This document shows positions 25,572 through 34,558 of a DNA stretch of 64,000 nucleotides, one piece after another. Location of the stretch: positions 744,001 through 808,000 of the forward strand of contig CAWGMO010000001.1 of assembly GCA_963823735.1 (NCBI GenBank). Reading direction: 5' to 3'. The notes under the pieces were generated by a model, which worked only from the letters and a program-made list of their open reading frames with translations, was not told where the DNA came from and did no database searches. Position numbers and translations under genes: made by a program. Numbering within the stretch: the first letter of the stretch is position 1; the number at the start of each line of letters is the position of its first letter. Source of the DNA: Actinoallomurus sp963823735. GTDB lineage: Bacteria; Actinomycetota; Actinomycetes; Streptosporangiales; Streptosporangiaceae.

Positions 25572-26573
25572 ATGCTGGCATTCATGCGGAATCTCACACG
25601 CCTCCCAAAGGCCCACCTTCACGTTCATTTGGAAAGCACCGTCCGGTGGGCGACACTGCGGGAGTTCTGCACGGCGTACGGCGGGGAGGTCCCAGGGCCT
25701 GCGGCGGCCTTCGACGGTTTCCGCGCCTTCGCCGACCACAACGCGCTCGTGCGGGGGTGCCTGCGGCGAGCGGAGGACTTCACGAGGATCGCCCGTGAGT
25801 TCTGCGAGGACGAGGCGGCGCAAGGCACCCGGTACGCCGAGGTCACCTTCACCGCCGCCTCGCACGGCGACCGGCTGGGCGGCCCGCCGGAGATGCCGCT
25901 GGAGGCGGTGCTCCAGGGCCTGTCCGAGGGGGGCGCGGCGTACGGGATCGAGTGCCGGGTGCTGCTCGACCACTCGCGGCGGCGTTCGGTGGACCGCGCG
26001 TGGCGCACGCTGGAGCTGGCCAGGCGCTACGCCGGTGACGGTGTGGTCGGCATCGGGCTGGCGGGCGAGGAGGCCTACCCCCTCGCGCCGTTCACCGAGG
26101 TGTTCGACGCCGCGCGCGACTCCGGCGTACGCGTCGTGCACCACGCCGGTGAGACGTGCGGCCCGGACAGCATCCGCGAGGCGCTGGTCGCCGGGCACGC
26201 CGAGCGGCTCGGCCACGGCATCCGGATCCTCGACGACGCGGCCCTCGTCGAGGAGGTGCGCGAGCGCGGCGTCCCCCTGGAGGTGTGCCCGTCGTCGAAC
26301 GTCACGCTCGGGCTGGCCGGATCGTTCGCCGAGCACCCGCTGCCTCGTATGCGCGAGGCCGGATTGGTGGTGACCGTCAACACCGACATCCCGTCGATCG
26401 CCGGGACCACGCTGACGGAGGAGTACTCCCGTATCCGGGAGGCGTTCGGGTACGACGACGCGGTTCTGGCGGAGCTGGCGAAGGCGACGGCGGGCGCCTC
26501 TTTCGCGCCGCCCGAGCTCAAGGAGCGGATGGAGCAGGAGATCGACGCCTGGCTGGCCACGTCCATTAGTTGA
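25572..26573 (+). CDS. adenosine deaminase family protein
   Basis: 333 residues from ATG 25572, or 329 from ATG 25584 (MRNLTRLPKAHLH); no clear ribosome site distinguishes them. All canonical motifs are present: KAHLHVHLEST (HxH zinc site), VRVVHHAGETCG (His and general base Glu), RLGHGIRI, and VTVNTDIPSIAGTTLTEEY (zinc-ligand Asp). It deaminates adenosine or a related purine to the inosine form in the cytoplasm. It is a useful intact comparison for the altered paralogue at 11.5-13.3 kb. Monocistronic. Confidence 0.92.
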   Translation: MLAFMRNLTRLPKAHLHVHLESTVRWATLREFCTAYGGEVPGPAAAFDGFRAFADHNALVRGCLRRAEDFTRIAREFCEDEAAQGTRYAEVTFTAASHGDRLGGPPEMPLEAVLQGLSEGGAAYGIECRVLLDHSRRRSVDRAWRTLELARRYAGDGVVGIGLAGEEAYPLAPFTEVFDAARDSGVRVVHHAGETCGPDSIREALVAGHAERLGHGIRILDDAALVEEVRERGVPLEVCPSSNVTLGLAGSFAEHPLPRMREAGLVVTVNTDIPSIAGTTLTEEYSRIREAFGYDDAVLAELAKATAGASFAPPELKERMEQEIDAWLATSIS

Positions 26574-26695
26574 ACGGACAAATCCGACCAAAACAAAAGT
26601 GCGTTCATCTCTTGACCGGTTCTGGCAGGCGGGGGACAGTGACGGCGCAAGCGCTCACGGCCCCGCCAGGCCCTCGTCGAAGAGAGGATCCCCCT

Positions 26696-27625
26696 ATGAG
26701 TGCAGCCCCCGCTCCCCGCCGTAGGTGGCGCACGCTCGTCTCCCTGCTCGTACCCGCCGCGGCACTGCTCGTCGCGGCGCCGCCGGCCGGTGCGGCCACG
26801 CACGACCCGCCACCCGGCTGGACCACGGTGTTCAGCGACGACTTCAACGGCGCCGCCGGATCCGGCGTCGACGGCGCGAACTGGCAGTACACCACCGGGA
26901 CCAGCTACCCCGGCGGACCTGCGAACTTCGGCACCGGCGAGGTCGAGACCAACACCTCAGACCCGTCCAACGTCGCCCTCGACGGCAGCGGAAACCTCAA
27001 GATCACCCCGCAGCGCGACGGCTCCGGCAACTGGACCTCGGCACGCGTCGAGACCAAGCGCTCGGACTTCCAGGCCCCCGCGGGCGGGAAGCTGCGCATC
27101 GAGTCGCGCCTGCAGATGCCGAACGTCACGGACGCGGCGGCCAAGGGCTACTGGCCCGCGTTCTGGGCGCTCGGCTCACCCTTCCGCGGCAACTGGTGGA
27201 ACTGGCCGAGCATCGGCGAGCTCGACGTCATGGAGAACGTTCAGGGACTTAACAACGAGTGGGCCACGATGCACTGTGGCACCAACCCGGGCGGCCCCTG
27301 CAACGAGACGACCGGCATCGGCGGGCAGTCCCCCTGCTCCGGGACGACCTGCCAGGGCGGCTTCCACACGTACGCGGTCGAGTGGGACCGCAGCACCAGC
27401 CCCGAGCAGATGCGCTTCTACCTCGACGGCGTCAACTTCCACACCGTCTCGGCGAACCAGATGGACGCCGGCACCTGGGACGCCGCGACCAACCACGGCT
27501 TCTTCGTCATCCTGAACGTCGCGATGGGCGGCGCGTTCCCCGCGGCGTTCGGCGGCGGGCCCGACGCGGGCACCGAACCCGGTCACCCGATGACCGTGGA
27601 CTACGTCGCGGTGTACCAGAGCTGA
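26696..27625 (+). CDS. secreted GH16 glucanase (laminarinase-like)
   Basis: 309 residues; AGAGGA precedes ATG 26696. Signal peptide LLVPAAALLVAAPPAGAATH. The GH16 catalytic core shows WQYTTGTSYPGGPANFGTGE, GYWPAFWALGSPFRGNWWNW and the signature IGELDVMENVQG with nucleophile Glu175, Asp177 and acid/base Glu180, then HTYAVEWD and FFVILNVAMGG. It hydrolyses beta-1,3(4)-glucans outside the cell. No carbohydrate-binding module is attached. Confidence 0.95.
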   Translation: MSAAPAPRRRWRTLVSLLVPAAALLVAAPPAGAATHDPPPGWTTVFSDDFNGAAGSGVDGANWQYTTGTSYPGGPANFGTGEVETNTSDPSNVALDGSGNLKITPQRDGSGNWTSARVETKRSDFQAPAGGKLRIESRLQMPNVTDAAAKGYWPAFWALGSPFRGNWWNWPSIGELDVMENVQGLNNEWATMHCGTNPGGPCNETTGIGGQSPCSGTTCQGGFHTYAVEWDRSTSPEQMRFYLDGVNFHTVSANQMDAGTWDAATNHGFFVILNVAMGGAFPAAFGGGPDAGTEPGHPMTVDYVAVYQS

Positions 27626-27639
27626 CGGCGTACCGGACT

Positions 27640-27687
27640 CCCCGGCCGGGGATCGACCCCCAGAGGTCCCGCCACCCCCGGCCGGGG
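27640..27687. terminator. two copies of palindrome CCCCGGCCGGGG
   Basis: The 12-base palindrome CCCCGGCCGGGG occurs at 27640-27651 and again at 27676-27687, between the GH16 and aldo-keto reductase genes. The copies can pair with each other to form a long stem. They probably act in transcription termination; the absence of a T-tract keeps this tentative. Confidence 0.45.
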
Positions 27688-27741
27688 TCTTCGCCTGTGG
27701 CGTAGGTTTGGGATCACCACAGGTCAGACGCTGGAGGCTTC

Positions 27742-28602
27742 ATGGCAATCGAGACGGCCGAGTTCGGACGCACCGGCCATCAGAGCACGCGAGTGATCTT
27801 CGGAGCGGCCGCTCTCGCCGCGTCGTCCCAGCAGGTCGCCGACGAGACACTAGAAGTCCTGCTGGAGTACGGCGTGAACCACCTCGACGTCGCCGCGTCG
27901 TACGGTGACGCGGAGCTGCGCCTCAAGCCGTGGCTGGAGAACGACCGCGACCGGTTCTTCCTCGCCACCAAGACCGGCGAGCGCAAGGCCTCCGCCGCGC
28001 GCGAGGAACTACACCGCTCGCTGGAGCGCCTGGGCGTCGACCACGTCGACCTGATCCAGCTCCACAACCTCGCCGACCCCATCGAATGGGACATCGCGCT
28101 GTCGCCGGGCGGCGCGCTGGAGGCCCTGGTCGCGGCCAAGGAAGAGGGGCTCGTCCGCGCCATCGGCGTCACCGGCCACGGCACGCAGATCGCCGCGACC
28201 CACCGGCGCAGCCTCGAACGCCACGACTTCGACTCGGTGCTGCTGCCGTACAACTACCTCACGCTGCGGAACCCGTACTACGCGGAGAACTTCGACGCCC
28301 TGCACGCCACCTGCCAGGAGCGTGGCGTGGCCGTCCAGACCATCAAGTCGATCGGCCTGCGGCACTGGAAGGACCGCCCGCACACGCGCTCGACCTGGTA
28401 CGAACCGCTCGAAAACCAGGACGACATCGACCTCGCCGTGTGGTGGGCGCTCAGCCGGCCCGGCATCTTCGTCAACAGCGTCGGCGACGTCGGCCTGCTG
28501 CCACGCGTACTGAGCGCCGCGTCCCGCCACACCGAGGCCCCGGACGACCAGGCCATGACGGACCTGATGCGACGCGCCGCCGGCGAGCCGCTGTTCGTCT
28601 AG
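27742..28602 (+). CDS. aldo/keto reductase
   Basis: 286 residues; GGAGG lies 7 bases before the ATG. TIM-barrel oxidoreductase signature: FGRTGHQSTRVIFGAA, GVNHLDVAASYGDAE with the Asp-Tyr catalytic pair, FLATKTGERKA with the Lys, and LGVDHVDLIQLHNLAD with the His region. It reduces aldehydes or ketones with NADPH. Related to the YgjR/AKR-like family without the second oxidoreductase half. The stop overlaps the convergent beta-propeller gene by 4 bases. Confidence 0.93.
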   Translation: MAIETAEFGRTGHQSTRVIFGAAALAASSQQVADETLEVLLEYGVNHLDVAASYGDAELRLKPWLENDRDRFFLATKTGERKASAAREELHRSLERLGVDHVDLIQLHNLADPIEWDIALSPGGALEALVAAKEEGLVRAIGVTGHGTQIAATHRRSLERHDFDSVLLPYNYLTLRNPYYAENFDALHATCQERGVAVQTIKSIGLRHWKDRPHTRSTWYEPLENQDDIDLAVWWALSRPGIFVNSVGDVGLLPRVLSAASRHTEAPDDQAMTDLMRRAAGEPLFV

Positions 28603-29564
28603 GGCCTGTCCAGCGCTATTCCGTACGGGTGGGCGCCGACGGGGATGACGGCGACGATCCGGTTCGTCCGCGCGTCGATCGTGGAGACGTCGCCGTCGGC
28701 CTGGTCGGCGACGTACACGACGCCGTGGCCGGTCGCCATCGCGAACGGGTCGCCCGTGCCCGGGCCGCGGCGGCGGATCGTCGCGACGACCCGGCGCGCG
28801 TCCGGGTCGATCACGGACACCATGGCCGGGCCGAGGGTCGCGACGTAAACGCGCGTACGGCCCGCGGCCAGCCCGAACGGGCTCGCGCCCACCGCGACGG
28901 TGCCCGTGACCCCTCTCGTACGCGTGTCGATGACCGAGACGGTGCCGGAACGCTGGTTCGAGACGTACGCACGCGCGCCGTCGGGGCTGAGGGCGACGTC
29001 GGCCGGGCCCTTCCCGACCGCGATCGTGGCGGCCACGCTGCGTGCGCGCGCGTCGATCACCGACACGGCGTCCGCGCCCTGGTCCGCGACGTACACGCTG
29101 CGTCCGTCCGGGCTGACGGCCACGCTGACCGGCTCCGCGCCCACCGGCACGCTCGCGACCACCCGCCGCGCCCGCGCGTCGATCACGGACACGGTGTTCG
29201 ACCCGCCGTTCGCGACGTACGCCGACCGCCCGTCCGGGCCGACCGCGACGTCCACCGGCGCGGCCCCGACGCGTACGGTCCCCGTCATCCGCCGCGCACG
29301 CGCGTCGACGAGCGCCACGTCATCGTCGGACTGGTCGGCGACGTAGACGGTACGCGCGTCCGACCCGACCGCGACCCCGGACGGCGCGCGCCCGACCCGT
29401 ACGGTCGCCACCACCTTCCGCGCGTGCGCGTCGATCACGGAGACGTCGCCGCCGGACTGGTTGGTCACATAGACGAACGCGCCCGCGAGACGGTCGCCGA
29501 AGGCGCCGGTGGCGAGGACCAGGACTCCGGAGACCGCCAGTAGCTTCCACCCCTGACGCCTCAT
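28599..29564 (-). CDS. YncE-like seven-bladed beta-propeller, membrane-anchored
   Basis: 321 residues from ATG 29564 (MRRQGWKLLAVSG). One N-terminal hydrophobic segment acts as signal or anchor. It is followed by about seven ~42-residue repeats of the form VYVADQxxDxVSVIDARARR, VVATVRVGxxPxxVAVGPDG, typical of YVTN/YncE (lactonase-like) propellers. Likely an extracytoplasmic binding or scaffold protein; enzymatic activity is not suggested by any residue I can see. No strong ribosome site precedes the chosen start. Confidence 0.85.
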   Translation of the reverse strand: MRRQGWKLLAVSGVLVLATGAFGDRLAGAFVYVTNQSGGDVSVIDAHARKVVATVRVGRAPSGVAVGSDARTVYVADQSDDDVALVDARARRMTGTVRVGAAPVDVAVGPDGRSAYVANGGSNTVSVIDARARRVVASVPVGAEPVSVAVSPDGRSVYVADQGADAVSVIDARARSVAATIAVGKGPADVALSPDGARAYVSNQRSGTVSVIDTRTRGVTGTVAVGASPFGLAAGRTRVYVATLGPAMVSVIDPDARRVVATIRRRGPGTGDPFAMATGHGVVYVADQADGDVSTIDARTNRIVAVIPVGAHPYGIALDRP

Positions 29565-29645
29565 GGGGCCAGCAGAGCACTTCCAGTGGCGTCCTTGATC
29601 GTCTCGCGCGCGGCAGTGGCGAAGAGTTGACCCGACCGTTGACAC

Positions 29646-29830
29646 GTGCACTTCTTCTATTACCCCTGGTACGCCGACCCGTCGGTCTCCGGCTCCTGGC
29701 GGCGCACTGGCAGGCCGACGGCCACACACCGCCCGACGACATCAGCCACGACCTGATCTGGGCCCCGTCGATCGGCCCGGGCTACATCGACGACCGCGCG
29801 GTACGGCCTACCTGGACCGCACGAAGTACT
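29646..29830 (+). pseudogene. internally deleted GH99 (endo-alpha-mannosidase-like) remnant
   Basis: GTG 29646 opens VHFFYYPWYADPSVSGSW, the N-terminal signature of GH99 enzymes. After a shift near 29702 it continues RHWQADGHTPPDDISHDLI, still N-terminal. It then runs directly into WAPSIGPGYIDDRAVRP, which belongs about 250 residues later in the family. The catalytic middle and the C-terminus are gone. It is a deletion remnant lying between two minus-strand genes and is not functional as an enzyme. Confidence 0.7.
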
Positions 29831-30134
29831 GGGTCGACCGCTTCACCGTGCCGGCGGCGCCGGTGAGGTACCAGCGGCTGCCGGCCGCGGCCGCGTCGTA
29901 CGGCTGCCAGGTGTTCGTCGTCGGGGTGACCGGCGCCGAGGGAGGCATGGACACGTTGGGCACGTAGTTCAGGCTCGCGAACGTCACCGGCACCCCGCCG
30001 GGGCTGATCCGGGGATCGATCTCGATGCTGATCCCCGGCAGCGCGATCCCGGCGACGCTGTCCGCGCCTCCGACACCCGCGCCCGCGAGCGCCGCACCGA
30101 AAAGGACACGACCCGCGCTCTGTTGAATTCTCAT
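29808..30134 (-). CDS. small secreted protein, 108 residues
   Basis: ATG 30134 follows GGGGAG at 8 bases. A signal peptide (VLFGAALAGAGVGGADS) is followed by a Pro/Ser/Thr-rich mature part (ALPGISIEIDPRISPGGVPV, then SMPPSAPVTPTTNTWQPYDA) and a short beta-rich C-terminus. No family recognised. The 3' end overlaps the GH99 remnant on the other strand by about 20 bases. An exported structural or surface peptide is the most that can be said. Confidence 0.6.
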   Translation of the reverse strand: MRIQQSAGRVLFGAALAGAGVGGADSVAGIALPGISIEIDPRISPGGVPVTFASLNYVPNVSMPPSAPVTPTTNTWQPYDAAAAGSRWYLTGAAGTVKRSTQYFVRSR

Positions 30135-30443
30135 GAACTGTCTCCCCGGACTTCTCGCATTCGTGCTGGTCATGTCCTGGGGATGATCGGCCGACGCCGC
30201 GGGCAGAGGGTTCTTGATCGGGCCTTTACCGCCCGGCGCGAACGTCCGCGCGGTGCGGGGCGGGTGCGCGGAACGGTGAAAAGGTCATCTCCACACAGAG
30301 TTCCATGGGATTAACAGCAAGTAATGGAGCTTTGGCGGACTGTGGCGATCGGAAAAGTATCAACGAACGCGACTCTCCGTACCGACGTCGTCGCAGAAGC
30401 GATCCTTCGCGCGACGGCGCCCCGGACTGGAAGGCACAGCCCG

Positions 30444-31655
30444 ATGACCGCTCCGCTGCCGCACCCGTTCTACCTGGACTCCGACGGGGTCAACCGGCCC
30501 GCGAGTCCGGAGAAGCACCCGTACTACGGGGAGTTCGCGGCGTCCGGGTCCGGTGTCGTTCCTGTCGTTCGTACGGTGAACGGCGCGCGGGTTCCGGCGT
30601 TCCTCGTCTGCCGGCACGGGGACGTCAGGTCGGTGCTCCGCGACCAGACCGTCTTCTCACGCGCGGCGGCGGCGCACGCCGATGACGTCGACGTGGCGGG
30701 CACCATGCTCGGGATGGACGGCCTGGAGCACGCTCAGGTCCGCGGCATCATCAAGGACACCTTCTCCAAGACGGCCGTGCCCGAGCTGCGCGCGCTGGTG
30801 GAGAAGGAGGCGGAGGCGCGGCTCGCCGCGATGACCGGGAAGGGCCGCCGGGCCGACCTCGTGGAGGACTTCGCCCTCCCCTTCGCGCTGAACGTCATCT
30901 GTGACCTGCTCGGGCTGCCCGGCGAGGACCGCGGGCGGTTCCGGCACTGGGGTGACGCCTTTCTCGGCACCTCCGACATCACCCGTGACGAGGCCGCGCG
31001 GTCCGCCCGGGAGATGGGCGGTTACCTGTTCGAGCAGCTTCGGCAGCGCCGCGAGCATGCCACCGGCGACCTGATGAGCCGCATCGCGGTCGACGGCGCC
31101 GGCCGGCCCGCCGACGTACAGGTCAAGCTGGCGATCGCGCTCGTCGTCGGCGGCTGGGAGACCACCGCGAGCACGATCGCCCGTTTCGTGTACGTCCTGC
31201 GCACCCGCGCGTACGGCGGCCACGCGTCCGGGTGGGACTACCTGGTGTCCCACCCGGAGAAGGTCGACAGCGCCGTCACCGAGCTCGAACGCCTCTACTC
31301 GACGTCCACCGGTGACAGCATGCCGCGCCGCGTGATGTCGGACGTGACGCTGCCGAGCGGCGCGCGGCTGTCCGAGGGCGACATCGTGATCCCGTCCCAC
31401 GACTCGGCGAACCGCGACCCGCGCGTCTTCGCCGACCCGTCCCGCATGGACTTCGACCGTTACCCCAACCCGCACCTGTCGTACGGCCACGGCGCCCACC
31501 ACTGCGTCGGTGCGCACCTGGGCGCCATGGAGATCCGTACGGCGATGGCGCTGCTGCTGAGAGAGCTTCCCGGGCTGCGGCTCGCGGCCGAGGAGGTCCG
31601 GTGGAAACCGGGCCACACCGTCACCTGCCCGGAGGCGTTGCCGGTGTCGTGGTGA
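30444..31655 (+). CDS. cytochrome P450
   Basis: 403 residues; ATG 30444 has GAAGG upstream, and the open codons before it are not needed. The I-helix oxygen-activation motif is AIALVVGGWETTAST. The K-helix ExxR is in TELERLYST. The heme-binding loop is LSYGHGAHHCVGAHLGAMEI, with Cys354 as the thiolate ligand. Soluble class I bacterial P450 that needs ferredoxin partners; no ferredoxin gene is adjacent. Substrate unknown. A PERF-type loop (FDRYPNPHLSYG) is also present. Confidence 0.95.
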   Translation: MTAPLPHPFYLDSDGVNRPASPEKHPYYGEFAASGSGVVPVVRTVNGARVPAFLVCRHGDVRSVLRDQTVFSRAAAAHADDVDVAGTMLGMDGLEHAQVRGIIKDTFSKTAVPELRALVEKEAEARLAAMTGKGRRADLVEDFALPFALNVICDLLGLPGEDRGRFRHWGDAFLGTSDITRDEAARSAREMGGYLFEQLRQRREHATGDLMSRIAVDGAGRPADVQVKLAIALVVGGWETTASTIARFVYVLRTRAYGGHASGWDYLVSHPEKVDSAVTELERLYSTSTGDSMPRRVMSDVTLPSGARLSEGDIVIPSHDSANRDPRVFADPSRMDFDRYPNPHLSYGHGAHHCVGAHLGAMEIRTAMALLLRELPGLRLAAEEVRWKPGHTVTCPEALPVSW

Positions 31656-31662
31656 GCCCGCC

Positions 31663-32580
31663 TCAGCCGAGGATCTGCTTCACCTGCTGGGCGGCGCGGT
31701 CGTTCAGCGCGCGCAGCTCGATGATCCCGGTGCCGAAGTACCGCAGACCGGCCGTGTAGTAGCGGTCTTCGAGCAGGCGGCGCTCGCGCGCGTACCCGGA
31801 GGTGCTCTCGCAGCCGGCGTCGGCGACCGCCAGCCGTATCCGCCCGTGCGCCGTCGTCATCTGCGCCTCGGCCCGCGCGTCCTCCGGCGCCGAGACACCG
31901 CGGTACCCCTTGCCGGCCATGCACGCCGACCACGTCTCGTTGAGCCGCTTCAGCCGCGGGTCGGCCGCCGACCGGTCGCGCGCCATCGCGGGAAGGCGCG
32001 CGGCGAGGTTCTGCGCGCGGATCTGCTGTGCCGGAGAGCCGTAGACGCGCGTACGCGCCGCCGCGAGGCATCCCGTGGAACTCTCCTCGACCACCCCGCG
32101 ACCGGGGACGCGCACGCGTACGACGGGGGAGTTCCGGTCTCCGGCGAAAGCCGTGTGCCAGGCCGTTCTGGTGGCGGGAGAGAGGCCTGCGGTCTGGTCG
32201 ATGGCGCCCGGGGCCGGAGCGGGCGTCGGCGGGCGCTGTCCGAGGTCGTAGCCGTGGCGGGCGGCCCGCGCGCGGGAAAGGCCGTACTCCATGGGGAGGG
32301 GCGCGGCGGCGGCGCGTACGGGCGACTTGATGTAGGAGAAGCCGCGCAGCGCCATGCACCGGTAGACGAGCTCCTCCTGCGCCGCGTCCCGGCCGCTACC
32401 GCCCGCTAAGAGCCGGTTCACCTCGTCGCGTACGCCCGGGTCGGGCTTGGTGGGAAGCGTCCACGAGGTGTCGGTCGTGAGCGCGGGGCTTTTCGGGTCA
32501 TCCTCCCGGCCGAACGCGGCGACCGCTAACCCTCCTGCTGCAACGACCGCCACCACGGCGGCGATACTCCATTTGATCAA
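31663..32580 (-). CDS. membrane-anchored secreted protein of unknown function
   Basis: 305 residues from TTG 32580, chosen because AAAGGGG lies just upstream and an N-terminal helix (SIAAVVAVVAAGGLAVAAFG) then begins at once; no alternative start in frame has a ribosome site. The exported part is helical, Arg/Ala-rich, and has Cys in YRCMALRGFSYI, GCLAAAR, WSACMAGKGY and ADAGCES, a pattern seen in actinobacterial hypothetical exported proteins. Two pairs of Cys about 70 residues apart suggest disulfides. No enzymatic motif. Confidence 0.65.
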   Translation of the reverse strand: MIKWSIAAVVAVVAAGGLAVAAFGREDDPKSPALTTDTSWTLPTKPDPGVRDEVNRLLAGGSGRDAAQEELVYRCMALRGFSYIKSPVRAAAAPLPMEYGLSRARAARHGYDLGQRPPTPAPAPGAIDQTAGLSPATRTAWHTAFAGDRNSPVVRVRVPGRGVVEESSTGCLAAARTRVYGSPAQQIRAQNLAARLPAMARDRSAADPRLKRLNETWSACMAGKGYRGVSAPEDARAEAQMTTAHGRIRLAVADAGCESTSGYARERRLLEDRYYTAGLRYFGTGIIELRALNDRAAQQVKQILG

Positions 32581-32732
32581 CCTGACCCCTTTGTGACTGT
32601 GGGTTATCGTCGATGCGCGGTGGGTGGTGGCGTACGGGCGCGTTTCAACGCGATGGCAACGCGTGCACGGCCATACGCGTCTTGTATCCCAACCGGTGCT
32701 TAAGGATTTCACGATCTTGGAGATGAAACGCG

Positions 32733-32924
32733 ATGGAGTACCGCTACAAGGTCCTCCGGGGAAGGCCGCCAGACCTCCCGCCGATGCCGGGCCACACCCC
32801 GGCCCCGACCTGGCCGCCACTGCCCCTGGGCTGGCAACTCTGGTTAACCCCGCCCGTGGTGCGAACCTATCCGGGCTATGACACGCCCCCCATCTACGCC
32901 CCTCCGGTCCCCCAGCGCGCATGA
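32733..32924 (+). CDS. small Pro-rich protein coupled to HAD gene
   Basis: 63 residues, rich in Pro, Leu, Tyr and Trp (LRGRPPDLPPMPGHTPAPTW, then PPLPLGWQLWL). Its TGA overlaps the ATG of the HAD gene as ATGA, which suggests translational coupling and supports it as a real gene. A weak TTGGAG site lies about 10 bases upstream. No domain recognised. Confidence 0.5.
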   Translation: MEYRYKVLRGRPPDLPPMPGHTPAPTWPPLPLGWQLWLTPPVVRTYPGYDTPPIYAPPVPQRA

Positions 32925-33604
32925 TCAAAGCGCTGCTGCTCGACCTGGACGGCACGCTGGTCGACCATGCCGCCGCCGCCGAGGCGGCACTCGACCAAGC
33001 GCTCCGCGCGACAGCGGGCGTCCGCGCGCAGGACCACCCGCGCGCACGGCAGCGGTGGAGAGAACTCGAAGCGGCCGCGATGGACTCCTACCTCAGGGGA
33101 GAACTGACCTTCGCGCAGCAACGCCGCCAGAGGAGCACGGCCCTCGCCGCCGACCTCGGCCTGGGCACGTGGGACGCCGGGCAGGCGGACCGATGGTTCG
33201 CCGGCTACCTGCGCCACTATGAGGACGCCTGGCGCGCGTACCCCGACGTGATCCCGGCGCTGGACGCGCTGGAAGGCCTGGAACTGGGCGTCCTCACCAA
33301 CGGGGACGCCGGCCAGCAGCGCGAGAAGCTCGACCGTACGGGCCTGGCGGGCCGGCTGCCGACGCTCTTCGCCTCCAGCGAGGCGGGCGCCGCCAAGCCG
33401 GACCCGAAGATCTTCCACTACGCCTGCGGCCGGCTGGGCCGCGAGCCGTACGAGGTCGCCTACGTGGGGGACCGGCGCGAGACCGATGCCCTCGCCGCCA
33501 CGAACGCGGGCCTCCTCGGCATCTGGCTCGACCGCGGCGGCAACGGCGACATACGGACACTCGAAGCGCTTCCGGAACTGCTTCAGGCCCGTAGCGCCCG
33601 GTAG
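32921..33604 (+). CDS. HAD-superfamily hydrolase
   Basis: 227 residues. Motif I is LLLDLDGTLVDH with the nucleophile Asp, motif II GVLTNGDAG, motif III Lys in EAGAAKPDPKIFHYA, and motif IV VGDRRETDALAA. The alpha-helical cap between motifs I and II fits the phosphoglycolate-phosphatase/YjjG-like subfamily. Cytoplasmic phosphatase or dehalogenase with Mg2+. Start overlaps the preceding small gene's stop. The 3' end overlaps the acetamidase gene by 22 bases. Confidence 0.9.
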   Translation: MIKALLLDLDGTLVDHAAAAEAALDQALRATAGVRAQDHPRARQRWRELEAAAMDSYLRGELTFAQQRRQRSTALAADLGLGTWDAGQADRWFAGYLRHYEDAWRAYPDVIPALDALEGLELGVLTNGDAGQQREKLDRTGLAGRLPTLFASSEAGAAKPDPKIFHYACGRLGREPYEVAYVGDRRETDALAATNAGLLGIWLDRGGNGDIRTLEALPELLQARSAR

Positions 33605-34500
33605 GGCAGGACCGCGTGCACCCCCCACACCTCGTTGGCGATCTGGGTGACGCGCAGGTCGACGGACGGGCTGGCGAGCGCGAGGGCCGTCGTCTTGGAC
33701 ACGCCGTACAAGGCCTGGATCCAGGCGAGCATCGCCTCCAGCGCGCGTGCGGTCGCCTCGTTCAGATCCGCGTCGAAGCCGAACGTCACGCGGCCCGCCG
33801 GGGTCTCCGCGTGCGCGGTCGGTACCGGGCGTGGCCTCGACGAGGTCGATGACGAGCGATGTCGTCATCGCGCACTCGATGGCGGTGCCGGACACCTCGC
33901 CGTCGCCCTGGGCCGCGTGGCCGTCGCCGACGCACAGCAGCGCGCCGGGCACGGTGACCGGCAGGTACAGCACGGAGCCCGCGGTCAGTTCCCGGCAGTC
34001 GATGTTCCCGCCGGACGCCCTCGGCGGGATCGTCGAGTGGGAGCCCTCCTCGTCCGGTGGCAGGCCGATCACGCCGAGGAACGGCGCCAGGTCCACGGTC
34101 AGGCCGTTGGACGTTCCGGTCATCGCGTCCGCGTCCAGGTCCCACAACAGCCAGGTCGGGGCGCGCCGGCGATGCCGAGCCGCCGGTTGAGGACGTTGTC
34201 GCGGGCGGCGGCGACGGTCCAGCCCCACGGGTCTGGGCGTAGCGAGACCAGGCGTACGGCGAGCGTCATGCCCGGCTCGGCGCCGGAGACGAAGATCGGC
34301 CCGGTCAGGCAGTGGCCGCGCCGGGTGCCCAGCAGTTGCGGGCGCGGCTCGCCGGGGGTGCGCTGGCGTTCCAGGTGACCGCCCGCGTCGAGGGAGCGTA
34401 CGACGACGGTGTCGCCGGGGTCGACGCGGAGTACGGGCGGCAGGTCGCGGGAGAAGACGTCGGTGACCGTCGAGGGCTCGGGATCGAGACGGTGTTCCAT
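33583..34500 (-). pseudogene. acetamidase/formamidase family, two frameshifts
   Basis: Read from ATG 34500 (MEHRLDPEPSTVTDVFSRDL), a FmdA/AmdA-type amidase appears in three frame blocks. The N-terminal part runs to about 34160. A middle block (TWLLWDLDADAMTG, SGGNIDCRELTAGSVLYLPV, DGHAAQGDGEVSGTAIEC) runs to about 33825. The C-terminus (TFGFDADLNEATARALEAML) follows. Both shifts are single bases next to C/G runs, and the joined product is ~305 residues, normal for the family. It would release ammonia from short amides. Probably intact in the living genome; see the frameshift finding. Confidence 0.78.
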
Positions 34501-34558
34501 ACAGGAGGTTCTTCCTGCGAGGCGCGATCCCAACCAATCGGATTAGGCGCACCTCATC

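Noticed and set aside
30444..31655. Secondary-metabolite gene cluster around the P450 (and the SARP regulator)
   Set aside because: No core biosynthetic enzyme, carrier protein or transporter cluster is present nearby; the two genes are 16 kb apart.
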